A stretch of 64,000 nucleotides of DNA from Erodium maritimum (lineage: Eukaryota > Streptophyta > Magnoliopsida > Geraniales > Geraniaceae). Under the pieces are notes generated by a model, which saw nothing but the letters and a program-made list of their open reading frames with translations, made no database searches and was not told the origin of the DNA. The translations under genes and the position numbers were made by a program. Shown in pieces: positions 21,215 to 31,589 of this stretch; the first letter of the stretch is position 1; the number at the start of each line of letters is the position of its first letter. The stretch spans positions 41,313,825-41,377,824 of the forward strand of contig OY997591.1 of the NCBI GenBank assembly GCA_963921825.1, in the 5' to 3' direction.

Positions 21215-21511
21215 AAAAAGATAAGAGTTCTTTGATCTCTCTCGTAGAGCTACAGTGGTTTTCTTCATAGAGCTCCAGTGTTCTTTATCCTAGTTCATCC
21301 TCCATCCAGAGTTTTGCAGACAAGTTCATCGATCTTCAACTGGGGAATTATCGTCTCAGGTGTAGTGTTCTTGGTGATCATCCCTCTGATCAACGAACCA
21401 CCGTGAGAGTCTTGCAATATCAATCTCTTTGAGCTACAGTACTTCTTCCTTTTGAACTTCTTCAGTATCGTCTCCTCTTCTGTAATTTCTTTGGGTTCTA
21501 CTTTGGTAATC

Positions 21512-24130
21512 ATGCTTTCTGTGGAAGAGTTTTGTGGTGACTCTACATCTATGCAACCTACTTTGGTGAACCGTTCTTCTTGTTCCCCACAACCAACCCC
21601 GAACAGGACTCCTGAATCCACATCATTGGTGGGGAACTTGGAAAAATCGCCAACCTCTTCCGAAGATAGGAGTTATATCCGAAAAACTTTCAAATGCACC
21701 AATATGTTCGATAGTGATAAAAGGTTCTTTCAAGCAAGAGCAGATGGATCCATGCATCTTCTGAATTCACACACACGCCCAATGGCTGAGATTTCTTTGG
21801 GGGAACAACAACTTCCGGCACAAGATCATTCATTGGGATTGAGAATCTCATCATCATCAAGAGGACCTCCACCGGGTTTCGAGAATAGATTGGGGGAAAA
21901 TTTCAATAAACACCCAAGATTTGAAGAAGACTTCCACAACACAGCTTTTGAGAGAAAGTGGAGAAGAAGATTAGGCCCAAGGGTGGAAGAAACAGGTGAT
22001 AAAGGTTGGTCAGATATGAAGAGTGGGGAAGAAGAGTTTTGGGTTTTCATAAGTAATGTTCCTCCCAACTCCTCTTGTTTGTGGCTAGAAGATCCATTTA
22101 AAGAAGCTGGTAAGATTTTAGCTGTGGAATCACCAACTAAACCAAACCTCAGAGGAAGGTGGTTTGCGTTCATCAAGTTCCAAGACGAATTGGGTCTGAA
22201 AAAGGCTATAGAGAGATACAATGGGTGGCTTTTGTGTGGTAACAGAGTATTGGTGGCCAAAGCTTGGAGAAAAATGAAGAAACAAACTTTTGTATCTTCT
22301 GCAAGAGTGGAGTGGAGGGAGAAGAGGTCTATACAAGAAACACAATTAGAGATCCTTCCAAACAAAAACATTCCTACGGGTTCCATAGTGACAAAGCAGC
22401 TTAAACAAATCAAAAGAGTCCATGTTGCTGTCTTCTTTAGGAATCTAAGTGCCAAATCAATTTTGAGAGAAATGGCTTCAGAAGGAGTTAATTTTATAGA
22501 GGTACAGGATCTGGGGAGCAGGTGTGTGTTGTTCAATGGAATTGATGATGAAGTGGACAATCTGATGTTGAATGAATATAGAAAATGGCTGGAGAATTGG
22601 TTTGTGATAATCCCTAACAAACAAGCTTTATGTCTGAAGAATGGGATGTTTCAATGGGTGACAGTCAAAGGCATGTTACTCCATGGTTGGTGTGAAGAAA
22701 CAATGGCTGCAGCTGTGGAGGAGGTAGGAGAGTATATCTATACGCATCCTACTTCTCTCTTGGGAATCAATAGAGATCAAGCTTTTGTTCTGGTCCATAC
22801 TCCTTCAGTGATGCTAGTGTTGAAACAAACTTCTTTCTTGCTGGGTTATGAGAGTTTTGAGGTAAGTATAGCATCTATAAATTCCAATAGCTTACCTCAA
22901 TGGGATTTGGCTTCTGAGGAGAGTGATATGGTTGCTGCTGATAGTATTTCCTCATCAATCTTGGGGACACCTCTCTCTACTTCCTCCCCAATTCAGGAAA
23001 CAACAAGTAAATCTCCAAGCCTTAATGTCAATTTAGTTTCAAGCCCAAGACAAAATTCACCTACAGTTGTTTTACAAGAGACACTTCCTGTCATTAGGGA
23101 AGATGAGTTGTTAATTATAGTACAGGAGGAAAATGATCAGGTGGTACAGGTAGACACTCCATCTTTGTCAAAGGATCCTCCTTCAGTTATTGGGGAAGAA
23201 GAAGTAGTTGAAACAAATCTGGTTTTAGTTGATAAAATTCAGGTTGGTCTTTCATTAGAGTGTGAAGTTGGTACATTGAAGACTGGATTTTTGACAAAAG
23301 GAATGAGCAGAGCAGAGAATGTAGAGATTCTTGAGCAACAATAACCTTCTTCTAAGGTTGCATTTACTTCCCCAAACATTGAAGATTCTGCAGTTATCAA
23401 AGATACTTTTGATGGGTCTACTTCCTTGTCAACTGTTGAAGAAGGCATTAACACTCTGATTGTTCTTTCTTCTCCTTCACCAACCTTGCCTCTTCTTGCT
23501 CAGTCTCTGATGGAGAAGTCTGCATCTCTCTCTCTCTCTCTCTGGTTCCGGACCAGTGGGTAAAGGATTAAGCTCTTTATCGTCAGAAGTGGGGAACCTG
23601 AACCGTTTGGAAGCTGGAGTGGCGGAAGGTCTTAATGAGATGGTAAGGGTTACCAATTTGTCTAACTCATTGGGTCCACAGCACATTGCTCAAAATGGGA
23701 AGGACAATTTTTTGGAGGGAAAGAGTTATGCAGATATCACATTTTCACAAGTGAGGGCACATAATCATATTTCCCCTATTACTTCCTTTCCCAAAGTAGT
23801 TTCAAATAGAAAGACAAAAAAACCTCAGGTTTCTTATGTTTATGACACAAGATCAAGGAAGGGTAGACAAGTACCTCTGATTGCACTCTCTGATAGTAGA
23901 GGGGCTGGGAAGAAGAAGGTGTTATTGGTAGAAGAACCTAAAATCCCTTGGGACTATTGCAAATCCATTGGAATCAAAGCTTTGGTAGTTGATCAATTGG
24001 TGATTGATCAGTTTGATAACTTGGAGGCTGAAATAAATCAAAGAATGGAGCTGGAAGCAGACTCAAGTGATGATTTTTTAGACCTTGAAGAAGAAGTGGA
24101 TCCTTGTCGGGATGGGATTGAGTCACAGAC
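21512..24130 (+). pseudogene. LINE ORF1 protein, RRM type, broken and interrupted
   Basis: The first ATG of the frame is 21512 (MLSVEEFCGDS). The frame is open to TAA at 23342-23344. It has PPPGFENRLGENFNK, an RRM with FWVFISNVP (RNP2) and RWFAFIKF (RNP1), YNGWLLCGNRVLVAKAW and FQWVTVKGMLLHGWC, matching the intact ORF1 at 11406 block by block. After the stop the same frame continues to a (CT)n run at 23524-23543; beyond it coding potential moves to the frame of 23556-24188 (ending in an acidic tail, DDFLDLEEEVD), so slippage in the run has shifted the frame. The last residues and the stop codon lie at 52122-52140, beyond the nested elements. Confidence 0.85.
23522..23545. repeat. (CT)n microsatellite inside LINE ORF1
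   Basis: A run of about ten CT units encoding Leu-Ser repeats. The coding frame differs on its two sides, which fits loss or gain of a unit. Confidence 0.8.
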
Positions 24131-25555
24131 TGTTAGAACCGCTCCCGGTCAACGCCGGTCAAATAAACAGAAAAACAGGAAAATTTAAAATTTTGGGACA
24201 GACACCTAAATGAACCTAAAATTGACCCCGAGGGTCATATCGGACTTAAGTTGACCCCGATATCGACCAAAGTGAGTTCTGGGCAACTCAGGGCAACTTT
24301 TTGACCAATTCGGGAAATGTTGACTTTTTGCAGTAAAAGTCAACCAAGCGACGTTTTGGTCCGTTCGAGGCCCATTTTGGATCCGAAAATCTTCGCCGTC
24401 GTTACAGCGGTCTTAGTTGGGCCATTTCCTTGTAGCCCGTGAAATTTCGTAATTTCTTGGAAAATGGGCCCGTTCGGGACCCGAGACGGCCGAATTTCGT
24501 GAATCGGACTGAAAAATATCTACCAAGATATTCTTCTATGGTGTTGGACCCACATGACACATGTCACCCAAGTGGTGGTGGTTGGTTTTTAAAATAAAGA
24601 AAAAGAAACTAAGTGTGGTAGTTTTGTAAATAAGTGGTAGTTGTTGGTATTTTGAACCAAACAAAAGGAAAGGTTGAGTTGAGGTCTCGGCAATTAGAAA
24701 AAAAAAGAGAAATAGAGAGAGAAAGAAGAGAGAGAAGGAGAAGAGAGAAGGGTTTGTTTTTGGAGTTTTTGGACGATCCAACCGTTGGATCGGGTTTATT
24801 TCTGCATAATTGTCATCCCCTCGTCGTTGCCTACGGGAAGAACCTGACTTTTTCTTGTTACGACGTGTTTGATTTCTAAGTGTTCGTTTATATTTGGTTA
24901 AACGATGAATGGTTGAGGTTTAGGGTTCGTTAGGAACGTTTTGAGGCGAAAAGGAAAATTTACCATTGTCGCCGTGTGGGGCCCACTTGGCTGGGCCTCG
25001 GGTTTTTCGTGTTCGGGTGGTTTTGGGCGATCCCCGAATCGATAATTCACACCCGGAACGAATTATGGAATTAAATTGTGAAAGTTGGAAATTTCGTGTT
25101 TAGAAACTTTAAACGCGAATTAAATCGCTCGGAAGTCGGAAATTGATTCCGTCGATTGCATTGGAACCCTTGAATTATTCTAAGATCGTAGAAACAAAAA
25201 CGGGAATTTTCGGAGGCCCGAAAGGGCGTTTTCAAATCCCGGGCAGATTCGCCGAGCCGAGCGAATCGGGCCTTTCCAGGCCCTTTGTTGACAATGTCGA
25301 GTAATTGGGAAGTTTGGGAGTGATCGGCATTACCAGGGTTGCGTTTGGGCGTCTAAGTTATTAAAATTCATCTTTGCCTGCGAACTTAAAAAGTGTTTAA
25401 ATTTGTGATAATTGTAGACCGTGTCGCCTACCGTGGAAAGAGGAGGCTAAGCGGGAAATATGGAGCCTTGCCGGAGCGAGAGCATCGGGTTTGACATGCT
25501 TCAAGAGGTAGGGAAAAGTAGCCGGATCTCGGCTTTGACTGGGAAATTTAACAAT

Positions 25556-25750
25556 AGAAATGTATGTGACACCTAGTGGTGTCGTAGGATAAGTAAGTTT
25601 ATCGAACACTAGAAATGAAGGCGACACTTAGTGGTGTCGTATGATACGTGAACGTATTGAACAATAGAAATGCTTGTGACACTTAGTAGTGTCGTAGGAT
25701 AAGTGAACTTATCGAACAATGGAAATACTGGTGGCATTTGGTTGTGCCCG
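25556..25750. repeat. About 57-bp tandem repeat inside the gypsy LTR
   Basis: Three to four copies of a unit with GACACCTAGTGGTGTC, a short stem-loop (GACACC pairs with GGTGTC), followed by GTAGGATAAGT and TATCGAACA. The same block occurs in the LTRs at 32935-33110, 33585-33770 and 49700-49880. Confidence 0.75.
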
Positions 25751-25769
25751 GAGGTTAATTGAATTGTTT

Positions 25770-26100
25770 GTGTTTGTGGGTGGCCATGAGTGCCTGTGGG
25801 GAGTTTAACCCGTAGAGTACTGTTTGTGTGTCGTGGGTGGTCAGGTGTGCCTTTGGGGAGTTGAACCCGTATTTTTACAGTTTATGTGTCGTGGGTGGCC
25901 GTGTGTGCCTGTGGTGTCTTGAACCCGTATTTTTACTGTTTGTGTGCCGTGGGTGGCCGTGTGTGCCTGTGGGGTGTTGAAACTGTATGTTACTCTTTGT
26001 GTGTCGTGGGTTGCCATGTGTGCATGTGGGGTGTTGAACCCGTATGTTATTGTTTGTGTTTATGGGTGGCCATGAGTGCCCGTGGGGATTTGGGCTCGTA
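25770..26100. repeat. About 65-bp minisatellite inside the gypsy LTR
   Basis: Five or so copies with the core GTGTCGTGGGTGGCC and GTGTGCCTGTGGGG followed by GTTGAACCCGTAT. Copies in other LTRs lie at 33150-33420, 33790-33960 and 49910-50065. Open frames reading Cys-Leu-Trp-Gly-Val-Glu repeats are by-products. Confidence 0.78.
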
Positions 26101-26214
26101 TTTGGTTGACTAACGTGCCGACTGGTAGTTAGTCGTGTTGTCGTATTCTTTTGCTTTCCTTTGCGGGGTATTGTGTGCCTTTTGGTTGTGACTGTGATTG
26201 TTCTGGTGGTACTG

Positions 26215-26575
26215 TTGAGCTATACCCGATGGGTGTGTCGTACTCTCCAATGCGTGGTCGGTAAAGAGCACAGGGCTGTGGTCCCCGTAGGTGAGTAGCA
26301 CCTTCAGGCGCGTGATTGATAAAGTGCTAAGGTTAGAGCTGTGCCCGAGGGGTGTGTCGTACTCCCCAATGCGTGGTCGGTAAAGAGCAGAGGGTTGTGG
26401 TCCCCGTAGGTGAGTAGCACCTTCCGGCGCGTGATTGGTAAAGTGCTGAGTCTAGATTTATGCCCGAGGGGTGTGTCGTACACTCTGGTGCGCGGTTGGT
26501 AAAGAGCAGAGGGCTGTGGTCCCCATCAGGTGAGTAGCACCTTCCGGCGCGTGATCGGTAAAGTGCTGAGGCTTG
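26215..26575. repeat. About 115-bp tandem repeat inside the gypsy LTR
   Basis: Three copies, each with TGCCCGA-GGGTGTGTCGTAC, GTGGTCGGTAAAGAGCA and GTGAGTAGCACCTTC. The same array is present in the LTR remainder at 51185-51590, tying the two parts to one family variant. Confidence 0.78.
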
Positions 26576-27105
26576 TGGTTGTGGTTTGCGTGATTTTGAT
26601 CACTTCTGTGTTGTGTTCTTTGAGGTCGTCATTACGGTGTCGGGTCCACATTACGTGTACGGGTGTTTAGTTTGGTTGGGGAAAGTAACAGTTTTCGTGT
26701 GAAAGTCGGGTTACTTGAGTTTGGGAATAGTAGTCCCCGGTGTTTTGTTTGTTGGTTGGTGTTTCCGGCATTTCTGTTAGTATGCCGTAGTCAGTCTGGT
26801 ATCCGTGGTGGTGAGCGAACGCTCACGCCTAGCTGCTTTTCCTACAGGTACTGGTCGTGAGACGAACTAGGAGAGCTCTCGAAGCTTGAAGAGCTGGGAG
26901 CGGGAGTCCGAGTCTTTGGGAGTTTAGCGATGTACGCTTTGGTTTTTGTCCGCTTGTTTTGGACGTATTTAAAGTTGTAAAATATTATTTTGATTAACTC
27001 AAAGTGGTGATTTTAAGCGGTTTTATTAAAATGTTTGAAAATGGTTTTATTGTTTCACCGTTCGCGTTCCGGGTTTGGTCCTACTGAATTCGGGGCGTGA
27101 CAGTT

Positions 27106-27117
27106 TGGTATCAGAGC
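27106..27117 (+). promoter_or_regulatory. Primer-binding site of gypsy A (tRNA-iMet)
   Basis: TGGTATCAGAGC, four bases after the LTR end. Confidence 0.9.
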
Positions 27118-28748
27118 TCGAGGTTTCACACCTCGGACTGTACGTCAATTAGGTGGGGAGAGTTGAGTCTTTGAAAGTCCCGTCGTGCGTGGGTTGCGCA
27201 AGTCGGAAACCGAGTGTAAACCCGTAGAGACATGACTCATGTTTGTTGTTGTGTGTATGTGCAGTACTGTTATTACTGGCATACTGATTGTGTGTTGCTG
27301 CGTGAAACGTTTTTAAGATGTCGTGACTCGACTCAGGGGCGCCCCTGTGGTCGAACGTGACGGTGCTGATATCAAGTGGGGACAATTTAGTTCGGGGACG
27401 CCTGGACCGGGTTGTAACTACGTGATGTCAAAAATGAGATTTTATGATGTAAGTGAGAAAGTTTTAAAATTGGTATGCCCTGTGGGCGTGTGCTTAAATT
27501 GGTTGGCCCAGTGGGCGTGTGTTTTAAAATTGGTTGGCCCTGTGGGCGTGTGTTTAAATTGGTTGGCCCGGTGGGCGTGCGTTTTAAAATTGGTTGGCCC
27601 TGTGGGCGTGTGTTTAAGTTGGTTGGCCCGGTGGGCGTGTTTTGAAATTGGTTGGCCTTTTCGGCTTGTGATTAAGGTTGGGTGACTTGAATTTGTCTGT
27701 GAACTGTTGTGCGTGTGTTTGTTAGATGGGTGATTGAACGTGTGTGGCCCTTAAGGTTGATTTTAGGGTAAAAAGGGGTAAGATCGAGTCTGAAACGAAT
27801 TTGGAAAACAGGCCTGTGCAAGCATCACGGACCCTGTCACGGATCCGTGACCCCAACCGTGACAGGGTCTGACACGGATCCGTGATTCCTGCCTTGTTCC
27901 ACCGTCTTGACTGTGCAGTTTGTGTGTTGGTTATTCGTGGCTGTGTTCATGATTGTGTTGGTTGTAGAGGTCGTAAGTTCGGTGTTAAAGGGTGAGGTCT
28001 TGGGTTCGAGACTCATCAATAACCTACGGTAGTGATACAGCGCCTCGGTGTGAGAGTCTCACCACGGAGAGGGGTTAGGGTTGATGCGCTGCGGCGCCAT
28101 ACGAACTAGGTTTCCCCTATGTGAACGGGTGTTCGAGGTTTTCCCTCGCGTGAACATGTGGGTTGAGGTTTCCTTCATGTGAGTGGGTTATTTGAGGTTT
28201 CCCCTGTGGGATCGGGTAATTGGGGTATTGAGGTTGTGAGCAATAGTTGTTTGCTGAGTTGAGAACATGATCCCCGTTTGAGGTTTCCCTACGTGATCGG
28301 GTAATTGGGGTATTGAGGTTGTGAGTAATAGTGGTTTGCTGAGTTGAGAACATGATCCCCGTTTGAGGTTTCCCTACGTGATCGGGTGATTAGGGTATTG
28401 AGGTTGTGAGCAATAGTTGCTGGCGGAGTTTAGAATATGATCCGCATTCGAGGTTTCCCTTACATGAGCGAGTATTTGAGGTATTGATAGCGTGAGCAGT
28501 ATGACGTTTTGGTTTCAGGTTTTGAGGTAGTGGTTTGCCCTAGTTAGATTCGTAAGTCATTAATGCTTTACTAGTATGCCATAACCGAATGGGTGTCCGT
28601 ATAGGTGAGTAGAACGCTCATCCCCTTTACTACTTTTCCCGTAGGGGATGCGGAAAGTTATAAGTAAATGCATACGAGATCGTGTGAGGGTTGTGTTATA
28701 CCTTACCAGTGTGACTAATGAAGTGGTTGTTCGGTTTCTTATTTGGGC
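27118..28748 (+). repeat. Repeat-rich leader of gypsy A, no gag seen
   Basis: Between the primer-binding site and the protease region I see no gag-like frame. Instead there is a roughly 30-bp array (27470-27660; GGTTGGCCCTGTGGGCGTGT), a palindromic GTCACGGATCCGTGAC block (27830-27890) and a roughly 85-bp array (28120-28480; GAGGTTTCCCTACGTGATCG). Open frames in these arrays are by-products of the repeats. Confidence 0.7.
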
Positions 28749-31538
28749 GTCATGTTATTGTGTATCGGGACGTCACACTCGTTTGCTTCGTCAAGGTGTG
28801 CTGAGATGTTGGGGCTGAGTTTAGAGCCGTTGTGTCCACCCCTGCGTCTGGACAAGCCAGTTGGGGGTGATGTGGTGTTGACCAGGGTATGTCGTGCCTG
28901 CGAAGTTAGAGAAGCGAACTAATACAGGAGGTTCGAGAGAGGGCTCAAGAACCTTGACGCTGGATCGAGTCCTCACCCCGAGGATTCAGGTATGTTCAGA
29001 TTTGGTGGGCACGACGGCGGTAGTGGAGCGAGTTCTTTCCTGCGGAGTTGAGCGGGTTACCACCAGTTCATGAGGTGGAGTTCGGGATTGACCTGATTCC
29101 GGGAACGGCAGCGATATCGATGACGCCTTACAGGTTCGCGGCAGCAGAGTTGACCGAGCTGAAGCGTCAGCTCGAGGAGCTTCGGGAGAAGGGGTTTATC
29201 CGGCCGAACACATCGCCGTGGGGGGGGGGGGCACCAGCACTCTTTGTGAAGAAGAAGAGTGGAGAGCTTCGGATGTGTATAGACTACCGGAAGCTGAACC
29301 GGGTTACGGTGAATGACCGATACCCGATGCTGAGGATTGACGACTTGTTCGACCAGTTGAGAGGGTCGACATGTTTCTCGAAGATCGATCTGCGATCCGA
29401 GTATTACCAGTTGCGAGTCCTGGAGGAGGACGTTGCAAAGACTGCATTCCAGACACGCTATGGGCATTACGAGTTCTTGGTGATGCCATTTAGACTGACG
29501 AACGCACCTGCAGTGTTCATGGATCTGATGAACAGTATATTCCGGTCGTTCTTAGATCAATTTGTGGTGGTGTTTGTAGACGACATCTTGATCTACTCGC
29601 AGAACGAGGCGTCACATGAGGAGCATCTGAGGGCGGTTTTGACCCTGCTGCGCACACATCAGCTATATGTCAACCTGGAGAAGTGCGAGTTTTGGCTCGC
29701 TGAGGTGAAATTCCTCGGTCACATTGTATCCCGTGACGGTATACTGGTCGATCCGTCGAAGATCGACGCGGTTTCCGAGTGGGCGCGGCCCACGAGCGTC
29801 TTCGAGATCCGCAGCTTCTTGGGGTTGGCAGGATATTATCGGCGGTTTGTCCAGGACTTTGTGCGACTAGCCGCGCTTATGACTCTTTGACGCGCAAGGG
29901 AGTTGGATTTGTGTGGACAGTGGATTGTGAACGTGCGTTCACGGAGCTGAAGACTCGTCTGACTACCGCTCTAGTATTGATAGTGCCAGAGCAAGGGGTC
30001 GGGTATGAGGTCTATTGTGACGCGTCCGGGGAAGGACTAGGCTGTGTACTGATGTAGTTGGGTAGGGTGGTTGCTTATGGCTCCAGGCAGTTGAAGACAC
30101 ACGAGCGCAACTATCCGACCCATGACTTGGAATTAGCGACAGTCGTGTTCGCGCTAAAGGGCTAGAGGTATTATCGGTATGGCGAGCGATTTCAGGTGTT
30201 CTCGGGTCACAAGAGCCTCAAGTACATCTTCTCCCAACGAGACCTGAACATGCACCAGCGGCGATGGATGGAACTACTTGAGGAGTACGACTTTGGGCTA
30301 CTCTACCATCCGGCTAAGGCGAACGTGGTTGCCGATGCCTTGAGTAGGAAGTCGATGCCGTGTCCTGCTAGCATCTAAGTCCGGGAGTAGGACATGATGG
30401 GAGAGCTGGGCACGTTCGGGTTGGAGCTAGAAGAGGTTACCGGCGGCGTGGCCATGTGCTTCTTGGTGGCTCAACCCACCCTGCTTGGTCGGGGGATAGA
30501 GGCACAGTCGGTGGATGTCGAGACGATAGAGATCCGGGAGAGAGTTGCCGGCGGTGTTGACGTCGAGGGCTGGGATCGTCGTGCTAATTGGGAGTTACGG
30601 TATCGTGGATGTTTGTTCATACCGCGTAACGGTGGAGGCGACGAGCTGTGAGAGTCGCATTATTCGCGTCTGACAGTGCACGTGGGTAGCACTAAGAGGA
30701 GCGCGACATCGAGCGGCATATCTAGTGGAGTGGGATGCGGAGAGCGGTTGGGGAGTTAGTATCGCGGTGCCTCACTCGTCAGCAGGTGAGAGCCGAACAA
30801 CAGCGTCCCGCTAGATTATTGCAACCACTGCGGGTTGCACAGTGGAAATGGGGGCACGTCACGATGGATTTCGTGAGCGGTTAGCCGAGTTCGCCTACAA
30901 CAACAACTTTCAGGCTAGTATCAAGATGGCATCGTTCGGAGCGTTGTATGGTAGGTCGTGTCGGTCGCCCGTGTGTGGGGCGGAAGTGAGGAATGAGGGT
31001 TTACTGGGTCTAGAACTGGTCCGAGAGACAGCTGAGTCGGTCGTGCCGAAGCATGAGCGGTTGAAGACCGCGCAGAGTCGGCAGGAGCTATGCTGACAGA
31101 CGGCGCCGACCTCTCGAGTCAGCAGTCGGTGACCATGTATCCCTGCAGGTGAGTCCGAAAGGTGGACTGGTGCGTTTCAACCGCGGCGGAGGCAGGTTAG
31201 CCCCGGAGTGTATCGGGCCTTTCGATGTCTTGAGCAGAGTGGGAGCAGTGGCATATCGTCTAGCATTACCACCGCAACTTGGGAGTCTCTTCCACGTGTC
31301 CTAGTTGCGGAAGTGCAATGCGGACCCCTCCCACGTCAATGAGTGGGCAGATATCGAGGTGACTGATGATGGTTCTTATGAGGAGCACCCGGTTCGAATC
31401 ATGGACACACGAGAGCAGGTCCTGCGTGGCAAGGTTATCCGCCTAGTACGGGTGCAGTGGCGACACCACGAGGCTGAGTCGACTTGGGAACGCGAGGACG
31501 AGGTTCGCGCGAAGTACCCCGATCTGTTCGACTCCTGA
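28749..31538 (+). pseudogene. Gypsy A pol remnants: protease, RT, RNase H, integrase, chromodomain
   Basis: Fossil pol in family order. The protease trace is near 28749-28860. Reverse transcriptase covers 29048-29890 ([35 protein letters not shown]). RNase H traces run to about 30378 ([17 protein letters not shown]). Integrase and its C-terminal part lie at 30640-31300 (EFAYNNNFQASI), and a chromodomain-like end at 31380-31538 ([22 protein letters not shown]). Broken many times. Confidence 0.85.
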
Positions 31539-31589
31539 GGTACGTCTGTTTTAAATTTCGCGGACGAAATTCCTTTAAGGGGGGTAGAT

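Larger units (their letters stand above)
21224..24130 (+). mobile_element. Second L1-type LINE, 5' part (split by the gypsy nest)
   Basis: 5' UTR-like sequence shares phrases with the LINE at 11033 (GTGTAGTGTTC, CGAACCACC, ATCGTCTCCTC), followed by an ORF1 of the same type. The element is cut at 24130 by the gypsy LTR and resumes at 52122. Its true 5' end is not clear because the Pack-MULE adjoins it; the Pack-MULE may have landed in or just before its 5' UTR. Confidence 0.82.
24131..27102 (+). repeat. Left LTR of gypsy element A
   Basis: About 2.97 kb, long for an LTR. It contains a purine-rich (GA) tract near 24690-24750 and three blocks of tandem repeats (listed separately). Directly followed by the primer-binding site. 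Confidence 0.9.

Noticed and set aside
21826-22620. 264-codon open frame on the minus strand
   Set aside because: It is antisense to the conserved LINE ORF1 (RRM and following block) and has no recognisable protein features.
25886-26113. Cys/Trp/Val-rich frame with repeated units, and similar frames at 33100-33540, 33770-34015 and 49940-50131
   Set aside because: They are translations of the LTR minisatellite and recur wherever the array does.
25556-26575. Regular direct repeats that resemble a CRISPR array at first sight
   Set aside because: There are no unique spacers, the genome is a plant's, and the repeats are tandem arrays inside an LTR.
27103-27117. tRNA-like words TGGTATCAGAGC at several places
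   Set aside because: These are primer-binding sites copied from the 3' end of initiator-Met tRNA; no cloverleaf surrounds them, so no tRNA gene is called.
27323-27685. Frame with repeated NWLA(Q/R)WACVLKLVG units
   Set aside because: Translation of the roughly 30-bp array in the gypsy leader, not a gag protein.
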